Shown: positions 20,423-30,089, numbered from the stretch's first letter. The stretch is 64,000 nt of DNA from Streptomyces gilvus (GCF_022513565.1 NZ_JAKWBE010000010.1:1-64000), one strand, 5' to 3'. Numbers and translations are program-made. The notes: generated by a model from the letters alone, not told the origin.

Positions 20423-21690
20423 CGGGCTGCCTCGCGCAGCACGGTCACGAACTCCCCGGCCCGCTCGGCGTATTCGGGCAGGGTGTCGTCCAGGTGCTTG
20501 CGATAGGCGGGACCGGCCTCGATGAGGCGGTCGAGCGGGCCGGTGAGAACGTCGTCGCGCACGTCGCTCATGCGGATGACCCATTCGCCCAGGCCCAGGT
20601 CCTCCATGATGCCCCGGGTCTTGTGGTCGTACTCGATGGCGAGGCAGGGCACATGGGCGGTGAGGCCGAAGATGACGGAGTGGAAACGGGTGCCGAGGAT
20701 GAAGTCGGCGGTGCCGTAGAGGGCATGGACGTCATGGTGGTCGAGGGCCGCGTCGTCCAGGACGTGCAGACCCTCGCGGGGACCGGTGAGGTGGGCGATC
20801 CGGGCGTTGACGATGCGGTCGTCGTCGGCCTGGAAGGCACAGGTGACCTGGGGAACGAGGACGACGGCGGCACCCCCGCCGAGGAGGTGCCGGATGGCCG
20901 TGGCCATGGCCGCCTCGTAGCGGGCCTGTTCGGCGGGCGCCAGATGGCGGCGTGCGGTGACGAGGACCAGGCGGCGGTCCTCGGATATGCCGAGTTCCGC
21001 GCGCCAGGCCCGCCGGGACGTGCTGCGGAAGGCGAAGGCGCTGTCGACGCCGCGTACGACGGGGGGTGAGGTGACCCCGGCCTCGGCGAGCCGGGTGACG
21101 CTGATCTCCTCGCGCGCCGACGCCGTCGCGGCGGCCCCGACGACGCGCCGGACCATGCGCCGCTGCCGGGCGCGCGGGAACGGCCCGTAGGACTGGGGGC
21201 CCAGCACGGTCCGTACGCCGGCCCGCTGGGCGAGCCGGAGCGGGAGCAGCAGGAAGGCGATGTTCAGGTCGGAGGGCAGGTCGGCGCGGGCGTTGAGGTA
21301 GCCGCCGCCCAGCGACAGGACGAGGTCGGCGCCCGTGACGGCTTCCACCTCGGCCCGCATCTCGGCGGGCAGCAGCCGGGCCGCACGGCGTACCAGCCGT
21401 CCGCCCCCGGGCAGCGCGGCGATCCCGGCCAGCCCGGCGGCGGCCAGTTTGCGCGCGATCCGCGTGAGCCGGCCCGCCTCCTCGTCGCCCACGTACCGGC
21501 GGATCGACCCGATGTTCCGCGCACCGTCGAACTCGGCCCAGACCGCCGGGTGTTCGAACCCGGCGATGAGCACCTCGGCGCCGGGGAACGCCTCCCGGAC
21601 CTGCGCGACGGCGACGCTCAGCAGGGCCGCGTCCCCACGGTTGCCGCGCTCGAACGCGTTGACGATGACGACTTTGCTGACGTCCTTCAT
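20419..21690 (-). CDS. Polysaccharide pyruvyl transferase family protein
   Basis: Expected to add a ketal-linked pyruvate from phosphoenolpyruvate to a glycan, giving it a negative charge (CsaB/WcaK family). 423 residues. The N-terminal NAFERGNRGDAALL is at about 10-23, LSLGGGYLNA near 130, GPQSYGPF near 165, and the C-terminal hallmark GTRFHSVIFG near 330, followed by EYDHKTRGIMEDLGL. ATG start overlapping the upstream GT4 stop (ATGA). Cytoplasmic. It implies that the glycan made by this operon is acidic. A nucleotide-linked or unrelated acceptor cannot be excluded. Confidence 0.87.
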   Translation of the reverse strand: MKDVSKVVIVNAFERGNRGDAALLSVAVAQVREAFPGAEVLIAGFEHPAVWAEFDGARNIGSIRRYVGDEEAGRLTRIARKLAAAGLAGIAALPGGGRLVRRAARLLPAEMRAEVEAVTGADLVLSLGGGYLNARADLPSDLNIAFLLLPLRLAQRAGVRTVLGPQSYGPFPRARQRRMVRRVVGAAATASAREEISVTRLAEAGVTSPPVVRGVDSAFAFRSTSRRAWRAELGISEDRRLVLVTARRHLAPAEQARYEAAMATAIRHLLGGGAAVVLVPQVTCAFQADDDRIVNARIAHLTGPREGLHVLDDAALDHHDVHALYGTADFILGTRFHSVIFGLTAHVPCLAIEYDHKTRGIMEDLGLGEWVIRMSDVRDDVLTGPLDRLIEAGPAYRKHLDDTLPEYAERAGEFVTVLREAAR

Positions 21691-22820
21691 CTCCCAGCCA
21701 CTCCTTCGTAGTGCTCCTCCAGGGCGTCGAGGAAGGTCTCCACCCCGTACCGCCCGGCGCGTGCCGCCGAGGCCGCGCCCATCCGCTCCAGCACGTCCCG
21801 CCGGCCGAGCAGGGCGTCCAGCGCGGACGCCAGGGCCGCGGCATCGCCCGCCGGCACCAGCGCCCCGTTGTCGTCACCGACCAGTTCGGGCAGTCCACCG
21901 ACCCGGGAGGCGACGAGCGGGCGGCCCATCCGCAGGGCTTCCAGGGCCACCGTGGGGAAGTTCTCGGGCCACAGGGAGGGCAGGACGACGACCGAGGCGG
22001 AGGCCAGCCGGTCGGAGACCCCCGCCGGTTCCTGCCAGCCGGTGAAGGACACGCCTGGTCCGGCCAGCCCCTCCAGGCGGGCCCGGTCCGGGCCGTCGCC
22101 GACGACGGTGAGCCGGCCGCGGCCGAGCCGCCGGAAGGCGTCCAGCAGCACATCCACGCCCTTGACCCGTTCCAGCCGGCCCACGAACAGCACGTGGTCG
22201 AGGGCTTCGAGGGGTCGGGCCGCCCCCTCGGCCTCGATGCCGTTGGGCAGCACATGCACGGGCACCCGCCGCCCCACGTCGGTCCGGACGGCCTCGGCGA
22301 AGTACGCGCTGGGTGCGAGGACCCGGTCCACGCGACGCAGCCTCGGCAGGTACGCGGGCCGCTGCACGCAGCGCAGATACATGTACCGGGCGGTGTCCGC
22401 GGCCGACAGCCGCCCGGTGACCGCGCTCGGCAGGTTCCAGCGCAGCAGCTTCCGCGTCCAGTCCTCCGGGCCGTGCAGGGTGAGGACGCGCGGTGTGCCG
22501 GACGTGGCCGAGAGCACGGCGGGGCTGAACTCGCCGATGGTGTGCAGGTGTACGCAGTCGGGCCGGAACTCCCGCACCACGTCACGGACCTGGCGGTGCG
22601 CCCGTCCGTACCAGAACTTCCGGGCGAACCGTCTGACGGGGTGTCCGGCGATGGCCGGGACGAGGTCGTCGGCGAAGACCCGCTGCCCCTGGGAGAGCAG
22701 GTCGGTCGCGAGGACCCGTACCTCGTGGCCGCGCGCGCCCAGCCCCTCCGCGATCAGCCGGACGCTCTTCTCGGCGCCTCCGGCCTCGTATCCGATGTTG
22801 ACGATCTGCAGGATCCTCAC
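21687..22820 (-). CDS. GT4 family glycosyltransferase
   Basis: Retaining GT-B enzyme, 377 residues. The N-terminal acceptor-side domain starts RILQIVNIGYEAGGAEKSV. The donor domain has HVLFVGRLERVKGVDVLLDAF and the EX7E motif in ENFPTVALEALRMGRPLV. PEDWTRKLL near residue 110 is uncommon and may help find homologues. GTG start, GTGA overlap with the flippase gene upstream. Sugar donor and acceptor are not deducible. Works on the cytoplasmic side before flipping. Confidence 0.88.
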   Translation of the reverse strand: MRILQIVNIGYEAGGAEKSVRLIAEGLGARGHEVRVLATDLLSQGQRVFADDLVPAIAGHPVRRFARKFWYGRAHRQVRDVVREFRPDCVHLHTIGEFSPAVLSATSGTPRVLTLHGPEDWTRKLLRWNLPSAVTGRLSAADTARYMYLRCVQRPAYLPRLRRVDRVLAPSAYFAEAVRTDVGRRVPVHVLPNGIEAEGAARPLEALDHVLFVGRLERVKGVDVLLDAFRRLGRGRLTVVGDGPDRARLEGLAGPGVSFTGWQEPAGVSDRLASASVVVLPSLWPENFPTVALEALRMGRPLVASRVGGLPELVGDDNGALVPAGDAAALASALDALLGRRDVLERMGAASAARAGRYGVETFLDALEEHYEGVAGR

Positions 22821-24187
22821 GACGACCCGCCCCCCTTGCGCTTGTGGCGGCGGTGCCGCCCTTTGTACGGCTCCCGCATGCCGCTCCACAGCAGGCCCAG
22901 GCCCGCCACGGCTCCCGACGCGAGATTTCCCACGCCCCAGGCGATGCCCGCCCACTCCAGGCCGTGGTCCAGCCGCGCCAGGGCGATGACGAGCATGACG
23001 ACGACCAGGACGAGGTTCGACACGACCATGGCGACGAGCTGGCGCGTGACCTTGAGCAGGAAACTGGCCCAGGTGTTGAAGGCCACGGCCAGGGCACCCA
23101 CGGTGAACACGGTCAGCGTCTGCCGGCCGTCGGTGGCGTACTCGGGGCCGAAGAGCCGAAGGACCGGTCCCGCCAGCGCCACGACGAGCACCACCGCCGG
23201 GACGGTGACGGCGAAGATGGCCTTGGCGGACCGCCGGGCGATCGGGCCCAGCTGCGCCCCCTGCTGGGAGCCCTCCGCGAACAGGGCCTCGCCGATCGCG
23301 TACGAGGCTGAGTTGACCAGGTTCGCGATCTGGAAGGCGACGAAGTAGGTGGCCGCGGGCACGGGGCCCAGGGTCTGCAGGACGACGATGGGCAGCACGA
23401 TCTGCGGGATGAGGTTGAGGCTGCCCGACAGATAGCTGCTCAGCGAATAGCCGAGTGTGGAACGGAACGTCCGCCAGGAGAACGACGGTCGCACGCGCAC
23501 CCGCAGCACGCGCCGGATCGCCACCACGCTCGCCGTGGCCGCGACCGCCGAGGCGACCCCGCTCGCCGCGAAGATCCCGAACGGGCCGAGGCCGACGAAC
23601 AGCACCGGCATGCCCAGCTTGACCACGCTCATCAGCCCGCCGTTGACCGCCAGGTTGACCTTGGCCGCCCGGAAGGCGACGAAGACGGAGTCGGTCAGGA
23701 GGTTCACGGCGGCTCCCGCCGCGAGGACCACGAAACCGACCGCGTGCAGCGGTGAGGCGTGCAGGAAGTCCAGTTGGGGCGCGGCCCAGGGCACGACCAC
23801 CACGAAACCGCCCGAGATGACACAGGCCGCGAGCACCACCGTGCTGATGGCGGTGCTGGTCTCCTCGGCCTGCCGGGTGCTGGTCGGAAGGTGCCGCACC
23901 AGGGTCGAGCTGAGGCCGAAGAGGCTGAAGTACGACAGCAGTGACGCACTCGACAGCAGGGAGGAGGCCCGGCCCACGTCGGACGCCGGGAAGAGGCGGG
24001 CGACGAGGATCCAGAAGAGGAATCCCGCGCCCGCGCCGAGCGCGGTGGTCGCGATGAGGAAGAAGGAGTTGAGCATCAGCGGATCGCGTGCCGTCGCGGC
24101 CAGACGCGCGATCGCCCCGGGCGTCGTGGGGGGACGGCCGGGGACGGTGTGCCCGGCCGGCCCGGTGGGGGGAGTGGTGGCGGTCAT
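22817..24187 (-). CDS. Wzx-like polysaccharide flippase
   Basis: 456-residue polytopic membrane protein of the MOP (MVF/MATE/Wzx) type with about 12-14 predicted helices. It begins with a soluble Pro/Thr-rich tail, then LNSFFLIATTALGAGAGFLFWILVARLF, and ends with a Lys/Arg-rich cytosolic tail (KGRHRRHKRKGG). Expected to move undecaprenyl-diphosphate-linked oligosaccharide from the inner to the outer membrane leaflet. Its place among glycosyltransferases supports this over a drug or lipid II exporter role. The ATG overlaps the preceding stop (ATGA). Confidence 0.85.
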   Translation of the reverse strand: MTATTPPTGPAGHTVPGRPPTTPGAIARLAATARDPLMLNSFFLIATTALGAGAGFLFWILVARLFPASDVGRASSLLSSASLLSYFSLFGLSSTLVRHLPTSTRQAEETSTAISTVVLAACVISGGFVVVVPWAAPQLDFLHASPLHAVGFVVLAAGAAVNLLTDSVFVAFRAAKVNLAVNGGLMSVVKLGMPVLFVGLGPFGIFAASGVASAVAATASVVAIRRVLRVRVRPSFSWRTFRSTLGYSLSSYLSGSLNLIPQIVLPIVVLQTLGPVPAATYFVAFQIANLVNSASYAIGEALFAEGSQQGAQLGPIARRSAKAIFAVTVPAVVLVVALAGPVLRLFGPEYATDGRQTLTVFTVGALAVAFNTWASFLLKVTRQLVAMVVSNLVLVVVMLVIALARLDHGLEWAGIAWGVGNLASGAVAGLGLLWSGMREPYKGRHRRHKRKGGGSS

Positions 24188-24678
24188 GCGGCCACACCTC
24201 CGGGGTCGCCGTCGAGGTCGCGGCGGCGAGCGGGGGGCGGGGCCTTGGTCCTGGCCAGCAGCAGCGCGACGGCTGAGGCGGCGAACGCCCAGGACGCCGT
24301 CTCACCTTCCCGGGGCACGTCGGCGAAGTGGGTGAGCGGACGCGCCATGGTGTAGGGGTGGGTGAGCGAGTTGACGCACAAGTAGGCCCAGGCGAGCAGC
24401 GCGTACGTGGCGGTGGTGCGCAGCAGCGCGAGGACCGCTCCCCGGGCCGGTGCCGGGCGCGACCACCACGTTCCATACACGGCCTGGAGCACGAACGCAG
24501 CCAGGGCCGACACCGCGAAACACACCGCCCCGAAGGTGTCCCGCCGGACGTGCAGCAGGGTGCTGACCGGGGCGGTGAGGTCGTCCGGGCGCAGGGCCGC
24601 GACCGCGGCGACGTAGAGCCAGCCGAGCAGGCCGTGGACCATGGCGGTCTCCAGGAACGCACGGGCGAGCCGCTTCAC
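24184..24678 (-). CDS. Small membrane protein of the glycan operon
   Basis: I do not recognise the family. 164 residues with four hydrophobic segments (about 10-30, 50-68, 83-103, 127-143), a short basic N-terminus (MKRLARAF) and an Arg/Asp-rich C-tail. No catalytic motif stands out. HPYTMARPL lies in the third loop. It is tightly coupled by 4-nt overlaps on both sides, so it probably acts with the flippase or polymerase. It could be an accessory subunit; its size argues against being the Wzy polymerase alone. Confidence 0.75.
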   Translation of the reverse strand: MKRLARAFLETAMVHGLLGWLYVAAVAALRPDDLTAPVSTLLHVRRDTFGAVCFAVSALAAFVLQAVYGTWWSRPAPARGAVLALLRTTATYALLAWAYLCVNSLTHPYTMARPLTHFADVPREGETASWAFAASAVALLLARTKAPPPARRRDLDGDPGGVAA

Positions 24679-25847
24679 GTGACCGCCTCTGCGCGTTCTT
24701 CGCGATCCTCCGGGACGGTCCGGTCACCGGCCGCCGCACCGTAGTGGGTGAGGAGCCGTGCCGCATGCTCGCCCCAGGCGAAGCCGGTGGTGGCGTAGGT
24801 GTGCGAGTAGCGGCCCATGGCGGTGCGCAGGGCTTCGTCGTCCGCCAGCTCCCTCAGCGCCTCGCGCAACACGCCCGCGTCTCTGGGCAGCAGCCGCAGC
24901 CGGGTGCGGTCGAGTCCGTACGGCGCGTATCCCGGGTCGTCGGTCGTGACGACGGGCAGGCCGGAGGCCATCGCCTCCTGGACGGTCAGCGGGAAGCCCT
25001 CGGCGGTGGAGGGCAGGGCGAAGACGTCGCAGGCCCGGTACAGGTCGGCCAGTTGGTCGGGGGACAGGGCCCCGAGATGCCGCACACCGGGCCGGTCGGC
25101 GGTCGTCTCGCTGCCGCTTCCCGCGAAGACCAGGTCGTAGGAGGCCGGGTCGGCGGCGCTCAGTAGCAGGTCGTATCCCTTCTTCGGCACCAGCCGCCCC
25201 ACGAACAACACCAGGGCGCGGCCGAGGGGCAGCGCGAACCGCTCGCGGGCGGCGTCCCGTTCGGCGGGGGTACGGGCGGGCCGGAAGGTCCCGGTGTCGA
25301 CTCCGTTGAAGAGATACCGGACGGTGGCGGGGCGGGCGCCGCGCTCGGCCACGAACGCGGCGACCCGGTCGTTGAGGACCAGCACGCGGCGGGCCCGGCG
25401 CAGCAGAGGGCGGCCGGCCACCGCGTACACCGCGCGCTGGACGGCGCGCACGAGCGCGGAGGGATGCTCGACGAGGGCCACGTGCTGGGTGAGCACCTGC
25501 GGCGTGCGGGTGAGTGCCGCGGCCAGGCCCGCCGCCCAGGAGGTCATGTACAGGCAGTCGTGGACGTGGACCACGTCCGCCCACCGGGCCCAGCGCAGGG
25601 CCGCGCCGAGCAGGCGCGGCGAGAGCACGGGGAAGGGCACCCCGGCCCGTGCCTCGGCCCCGTTCCAGGCGGCGACACGCACCACCCGCACCCCGTCCTC
25701 GACGGTGGTGGCGGTCTCGGCGCCACTGGTCAGCACCGTGACCTCGGCACCCGCGCGGGCGAGGTGGACCGCCTCGCTGCGCACGACGTTCTCGATGCCC
25801 CCGACATGCGGCGGGTAGTAGTGGCTCACCAGGAGTACGCGCGTCAT
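24675..25847 (-). CDS. GT4 family glycosyltransferase
   Basis: 390 residues. The GT-B N-domain begins MTRVLLVSHYYPPHVGGIENVV, the signature of GT4 enzymes. HVHDCLYMTSW and TQHVALVEHPS line the acceptor side. LVLFVGRLVPKKGYDLLL opens the donor domain, followed by the EX7E motif EGFPLTVQEAMASGLPVV. Transfers an unknown sugar in the build-up of the lipid-linked repeat. ATG start at 25847 overlaps the stop of the large membrane protein gene upstream. Confidence 0.88.
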   Translation of the reverse strand: MTRVLLVSHYYPPHVGGIENVVRSEAVHLARAGAEVTVLTSGAETATTVEDGVRVVRVAAWNGAEARAGVPFPVLSPRLLGAALRWARWADVVHVHDCLYMTSWAAGLAAALTRTPQVLTQHVALVEHPSALVRAVQRAVYAVAGRPLLRRARRVLVLNDRVAAFVAERGARPATVRYLFNGVDTGTFRPARTPAERDAARERFALPLGRALVLFVGRLVPKKGYDLLLSAADPASYDLVFAGSGSETTADRPGVRHLGALSPDQLADLYRACDVFALPSTAEGFPLTVQEAMASGLPVVTTDDPGYAPYGLDRTRLRLLPRDAGVLREALRELADDEALRTAMGRYSHTYATTGFAWGEHAARLLTHYGAAAGDRTVPEDREERAEAVT

Positions 25848-28195
25848 CGGTAGATCTCCGCCCCCCCGTTGCTGTACAGCTTGTTCTTCGTGGCGTCCAG
25901 GAGCTCCGTCGGATAGAGGTACGTCACCAGGTCGCCGCGATAGAAGGTGGTGGCCTGGTCCTTGGTCACCGTCGTCGTGCCGAGGAAGACATAGCTGTGC
26001 GAGCCGACGAGCGCCGGGAAGATGTCGTTCTGGGCGCGGCCCCGGATCAGCGTCTGGAGCCGGCTGAAGGTGTACCGGTCGGTCTGTACCTCGGACTGCA
26101 CATCGGCCCGCTGGGCGTCGGTGGCCCGGGTCTGTACCCAGCGGATAGCGCTCCGCTCCTCCGGATGGACGTAGTAGATGTCGTAGTACTGCCCGGTGTT
26201 GGCCAGGTGCAGCTGGGCCGGGTAGCCGCCGAGCAGTTTGGGGACCACGCCGGTCAGGTCCAGCAGCAGGCCGAGGGCGAGGGCGCTCGCCGCCGGGACC
26301 GCCCATCGGCCCGACCAGCGGAACAGCCACAGGGAGCCGGCGGCGACGAACGGGGCGAAGAAGAACAGGCCCTGCTGGAAGGCGCGCAGCACGCCGTAGT
26401 CGACCGACAGCTGGGGCAGCACCGTCAGCAGTCCGATGATCGCGATCATGCCGATGGAGAGCGTCACCTGGTCCCGGCTCGGCCGGAACCCGGGCCGGGC
26501 CCGGCGGCCGCGGACGCGGCGCCGGATGACGGCGGTGGCGAGTCCGACCATCAGCAGCACCTGCAGGAGCCGGGCGGCGGACGCGCGGACCAGCCCGTTG
26601 GCCGCGCGCACGTCGATTCCCGCCTTCTCCAGCAGCCGTCCGGCGGAGGTCAGCGGCAGGTTCGGCTGCTCGGCCACGACCCTGACCGGGTACTTGTCGA
26701 TCGTGCTCAACGGCAGGTAGTCGCCGGCCGCTCGGCCTGCCCGGGTCTGCCGGATGGTGTCGGCACGGTAGTCCTTCAGCCGCTGTTCGGCGCTGACCGT
26801 CGCGCCGCTGAAGAGGCTGTACGACACGTCGGACGACGCGGTGTCCTCCGGGGCGCCGCCCACCAGCTCGCGAACGGTGATGGACAGGGTGCTGTGCAGC
26901 TGCCCCGTGGTGTGGGTCACGGGCCCCGACCAGACGAACGCGGCCAGGGCCGAGGCGGCCACCATCCACCAGGTGACGAAGGAGCGCCCGGCCGGCCGGG
27001 CCCTGCGCAACCGGCCCCAGAGGCGCCAGATCAGGTCGGTGCCGAGTGCCAGGCCGAGGACGGCGACGATGACGTACGTGGTGGAGTAGTGCGACAGCAC
27101 GATGCCGGCCACCATGACGATGAACATGACGCGTCGCCCGGCCAGTGGCCGTCCGCTGTCGGTCACCACGACCATCGCGCAGCCGAGGAAGAAGAACGCC
27201 ACCTCCTGGCGGCCCAGAAACGTCATGTCGGTGAAGAACGTCGGGAAGAGCATCAGGTAGACGGCCGACAGCAGCGCGATGATCTGCGGCGCCACGTTCC
27301 GCACCGACCGGTACACCAGCACGGGCGTCAGCGCGAACAGCAGCGGCAGCAGCACCTTGAACACGTAGGTCCCGGGAATCCCGGTCAGCCGGGTCAGCGC
27401 GGTCGGCAGCAGCACGATGCTCAGGCAGGCGTTGTACGGGTCGGGGAACGCGCTGATGTCCCAGTGCGCGTTGTCGGCGGCCAGCCGGAAGACCTCGTAC
27501 TCGCGCTGGATGTCGTGTCCGGTGATGTACCAGCCGCGCAGCGAGGTCAGCAGCAGGATCCCGGCCGCCGCGAAGAACAGCCCCAGTTCGAGCACGGCGG
27601 CTCCGTAGCGTCCCCGCCGCACCAGCAGCAGCACGAGCAGCGCGGCGACCGCGAGCAGCCCGGCCACGGCGACGGTTCCGGTGAGGCCGTTGTTGAGCCG
27701 GACGGGCCCGGCCACGCACAGCGCGATCACGCCGAGTCCGAGGGGCAGCACGGTACCGAGTCCGTGCAGGTTCGCGTGGAGGGCCGGCCGCTGCCGGGCG
27801 GCGGGGCCCTCCGACGGAGTCCCGAGGACGGGGGAGGGCCGCCACAGCCTGCCCGTGACGACCGTGAGACCCGTCATGTGGACGAGCGCCCCGAGAGCGA
27901 GCGGCAGTCGTTCCAACGGCCTCGACACACCCGCCCACGGCAGCAGCGTGTTCACCACGAGCGGTACGGCGATGGCGCCGCCCACGGCCAGCCCGAGAGC
28001 GATCAGCAGCTGCCCGTCCCGGGTCGAGGCGGCCCGCCCGGCCACGCCGGAGGCGTACCAGACGGCCGTCGGGCCCCCGACCAGCAGCCAGAGCCCGGCG
28101 GGAGTCAGCAGGAACACCGGCGTCCCCGGCAGCACCTCCAGCAGGGCGGCCAGCGCGGTGGCGAGGAGGAGCACGAGTCCCCGGCGGCGGCTCAT
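25844..28195 (-). CDS. Large polytopic membrane protein, DUF2206-like (putative GT-C or polymerase)
   Basis: 783 residues with roughly 16-20 hydrophobic segments and an extracytoplasmic C-terminal part (about 590-783) rich in polar residues, including STNGQYY-like and NKLYSNGGAEIYR text. An acidic pair in the first large outer loop, GHDIQREYEV (about 240), is placed like the catalytic Asp/Glu of GT-C enzymes. It resembles membrane proteins annotated DUF2206. The likely role is sugar transfer from a polyprenyl-phosphate donor or Wzy-like polymerisation on the outer face. Inference from topology and context; not proven. Coupled on both sides by 4-nt overlaps. Confidence 0.7.
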   Translation of the reverse strand: MSRRRGLVLLLATALAALLEVLPGTPVFLLTPAGLWLLVGGPTAVWYASGVAGRAASTRDGQLLIALGLAVGGAIAVPLVVNTLLPWAGVSRPLERLPLALGALVHMTGLTVVTGRLWRPSPVLGTPSEGPAARQRPALHANLHGLGTVLPLGLGVIALCVAGPVRLNNGLTGTVAVAGLLAVAALLVLLLVRRGRYGAAVLELGLFFAAAGILLLTSLRGWYITGHDIQREYEVFRLAADNAHWDISAFPDPYNACLSIVLLPTALTRLTGIPGTYVFKVLLPLLFALTPVLVYRSVRNVAPQIIALLSAVYLMLFPTFFTDMTFLGRQEVAFFFLGCAMVVVTDSGRPLAGRRVMFIVMVAGIVLSHYSTTYVIVAVLGLALGTDLIWRLWGRLRRARPAGRSFVTWWMVAASALAAFVWSGPVTHTTGQLHSTLSITVRELVGGAPEDTASSDVSYSLFSGATVSAEQRLKDYRADTIRQTRAGRAAGDYLPLSTIDKYPVRVVAEQPNLPLTSAGRLLEKAGIDVRAANGLVRASAARLLQVLLMVGLATAVIRRRVRGRRARPGFRPSRDQVTLSIGMIAIIGLLTVLPQLSVDYGVLRAFQQGLFFFAPFVAAGSLWLFRWSGRWAVPAASALALGLLLDLTGVVPKLLGGYPAQLHLANTGQYYDIYYVHPEERSAIRWVQTRATDAQRADVQSEVQTDRYTFSRLQTLIRGRAQNDIFPALVGSHSYVFLGTTTVTKDQATTFYRGDLVTYLYPTELLDATKNKLYSNGGAEIYR

Positions 28196-29301
28196 CGCGC
28201 GACCTCGCCGTAAACGGTGTCGTAGATGTCCTCGACCCGTCGGACGACCGCGTCCCAGGTGTGCCCGAGCGCAGCCTGCGAACTGCGCCGGGCCAGCGTG
28301 GTGCGCAGACGTTCGTCGCCGGCCACCGTGTCGACGGCCTCGGCCAACGCCTCGGGTGAGGGGGCGGACAACAGCCCGACATCGCCGAGGAGTTCGGTGT
28401 TGCCGGGGACGTCGGTGGCGATCACCGGGAGGGCGGCGGCCATGGCCTCCAGCGCGACCAGCGGCATGCCCTCCTTGTCGGACGGAAGGACGAACGCGTC
28501 GGCCTCCCGGTAGGCGCGGATCAGGGCGTCGCCGAGGCGAGGGCCGTCGAACTCGACGTCGCGCAGCCCCAGGAGGGCGGCTCGCGCCTCCAGTTCGGCC
28601 CGGTCCTCTCCGTCGCCCACGATGCGCAGCCGTACCGGCTCGCGGATCAGGGCCATGGCGTCCAGCAGCCGGTCGACGCGCTTCTGCGCGCTGAGCCGGC
28701 CGACGTACAGCAGTTTCAGCGGCTCGCCGGCGGGGCGGGACGCGCGAACCGGCATGAAGTAAGCGGATCCGACACCGTTCGGGACGACGAAGACGCGCTC
28801 CGGCCGCACCCGGTACGTCCGGCGCACGAACTCCGCCTGAGCCTCGGTCAGCACCAGCACCCCGGCCGCCGCCCGAAGGACCCGTCCGAAGACGTGCCGT
28901 TTGTACGCCGGCAGGAGCCGGCCGAAACGTCCCGAGGCGTCCACGTCCAGGTGGAAGTGGAGCAGGAACCGCTGTCCGCGCAGCCGGGCGACCGCCGCGA
29001 CCAGCTCCGGCAACAGCGCGTGCGCCGAGTGCAGGTGCAGGACGGAGTGGCGCGGGGACCTCAGCAGCGAGACGGCCAGCCCCGGGGCGAGCGGCGTGTG
29101 CGCGACCTCGACCGACCGGTGCCGCAGGACCCGGACCCCGCCCGCGCGGGTGCGGCGGGCGGCGTCCTCCGAGCCGATGGTGGTGGTGAGGACCCGTACG
29201 TCATGGCGGGCGCCGAGCCCGTCGGCGAGGTTCTCCACGACCCGTTCCAGGCCCCCGAGATGGGGCGGGTAGTAGGGGGTGATCTGGAGGACGGTGGTCA
29301 T
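28192..29301 (-). CDS. GT4 family glycosyltransferase
   Basis: 369 residues. Starts MTTVLQITPYYPPHLGGLERVV. HLHSAHALLPELV and LLHFHLDVDASGRFG are the acceptor-side blocks. KLLYVGRLSAQKRVDRLLDAM opens the donor domain. The EX7E motif is EGMPLVALEAMAAALPVI. The start at 29301 was chosen because homology begins there and the codon overlaps the deacetylase stop; sequence upstream belongs to that gene. One of four GT4 genes in the operon, with unknown linkage specificity. Confidence 0.88.
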   Translation of the reverse strand: MTTVLQITPYYPPHLGGLERVVENLADGLGARHDVRVLTTTIGSEDAARRTRAGGVRVLRHRSVEVAHTPLAPGLAVSLLRSPRHSVLHLHSAHALLPELVAAVARLRGQRFLLHFHLDVDASGRFGRLLPAYKRHVFGRVLRAAAGVLVLTEAQAEFVRRTYRVRPERVFVVPNGVGSAYFMPVRASRPAGEPLKLLYVGRLSAQKRVDRLLDAMALIREPVRLRIVGDGEDRAELEARAALLGLRDVEFDGPRLGDALIRAYREADAFVLPSDKEGMPLVALEAMAAALPVIATDVPGNTELLGDVGLLSAPSPEALAEAVDTVAGDERLRTTLARRSSQAALGHTWDAVVRRVEDIYDTVYGEVAR

Positions 29302-30089
29302 GCGGCCGCCCCCGTTCCGGTGTCCGACGAGTCCTCGCCGGTCTCCGAGCGCCTCGGCGTTCCGCCCGCGAGCCCGGCCAGTTCCCCGTTGGTCGCGTAC
29401 TGGACGCCTTCCGCCGAGCGGCCGCCGATGTGCGCGAGCACCCGCTCGAGGCGGGACCAGTCGCCCCGGGCGTCGACCTCCCAGCTGTGGCCCCACAGGT
29501 GGAAGACGCCGCCCTGCCGGCGGCACAGCTCGAACCAGTGGATGGCCAGCTCGTCCCACTCGAGGTAGAGCCGTGCCGCCCGCCACGGCCGGCCCCCGGC
29601 GAGTCGCAGTGCCAGGGGACCGTCCACCCGGTGGGCGTACGCGTTGACCGTCGTCGTCATCTCCAGCAGCGGACCGGTCCTGAGCGAGCTGCGTCGCACC
29701 GTCCGGGCGACCGTGAAACCGGCCTTCCGCGCCTGTTCGACGTGCAGCGGGGTGTACTCGCCGCGTGGGTAGCAGAAGCTCGTGACCGCCGTACCGACGA
29801 TGTCCTCGACCTCGGTCTTTCCGGCCTCGATCTCCTCGCGGGCCGCGGCTTCGGATATCAGGGGCAGCCTCTGGTGGCTCAGGGTGTGTCCGCCGACCTC
29901 GAAGCCGCGCTCGGCCAACTCCCGTATGCCCTGTGCCGGGAGACGGTCGGCGGGGTCGAACTCGATGTTGCGGGGCGCGATGTAGAAGGTGCCGGGCACA
30001 CCGTGTGCGGTCAGCAGGTCGGCGAGGCGTGGGTCGAGCCGGTGTCCGTCGTCCCAGCTGGTGGTGACGACGGTGCGGGAAGCCGTCAT
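29298..30089 (-). CDS. Polysaccharide deacetylase (NodB homology)
   Basis: 263 residues, CE4-type. The metal/catalytic pair is in TSWDDGH (about 10-16). GGHTLSH gives the two metal-binding His (H-X3-H), CYPRGEY the third motif, and LWGHSWEVD the C-terminal His. No signal peptide is visible, so it may act in the cytoplasm on a sugar or lipid-linked intermediate, or be exported by another route. It would remove N- or O-acetyl groups from the glycan. ATGA overlaps on both sides. The far longer in-frame upstream extension has no coding character. Confidence 0.87.
   Translation of the reverse strand: MTASRTVVTTSWDDGHRLDPRLADLLTAHGVPGTFYIAPRNIEFDPADRLPAQGIRELAERGFEVGGHTLSHQRLPLISEAAAREEIEAGKTEVEDIVGTAVTSFCYPRGEYTPLHVEQARKAGFTVARTVRRSSLRTGPLLEMTTTVNAYAHRVDGPLALRLAGGRPWRAARLYLEWDELAIHWFELCRRQGGVFHLWGHSWEVDARGDWSRLERVLAHIGGRSAEGVQYATNGELAGLAGGTPRRSETGEDSSDTGTGAAA

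Noticed and set aside
21687..24662. A 991-codon frame suggesting a larger GT4 protein
   Set aside because: The N-terminal 600 codons are the flippase gene read out of frame. Real start is GTG 22820.
24675..28382. A 1235-codon frame suggesting a fusion upstream of the GT4 gene
   Set aside because: The first two thirds overlap the membrane protein gene in the wrong frame; only the last 390 codons are GT4. Real start is ATG 25847.
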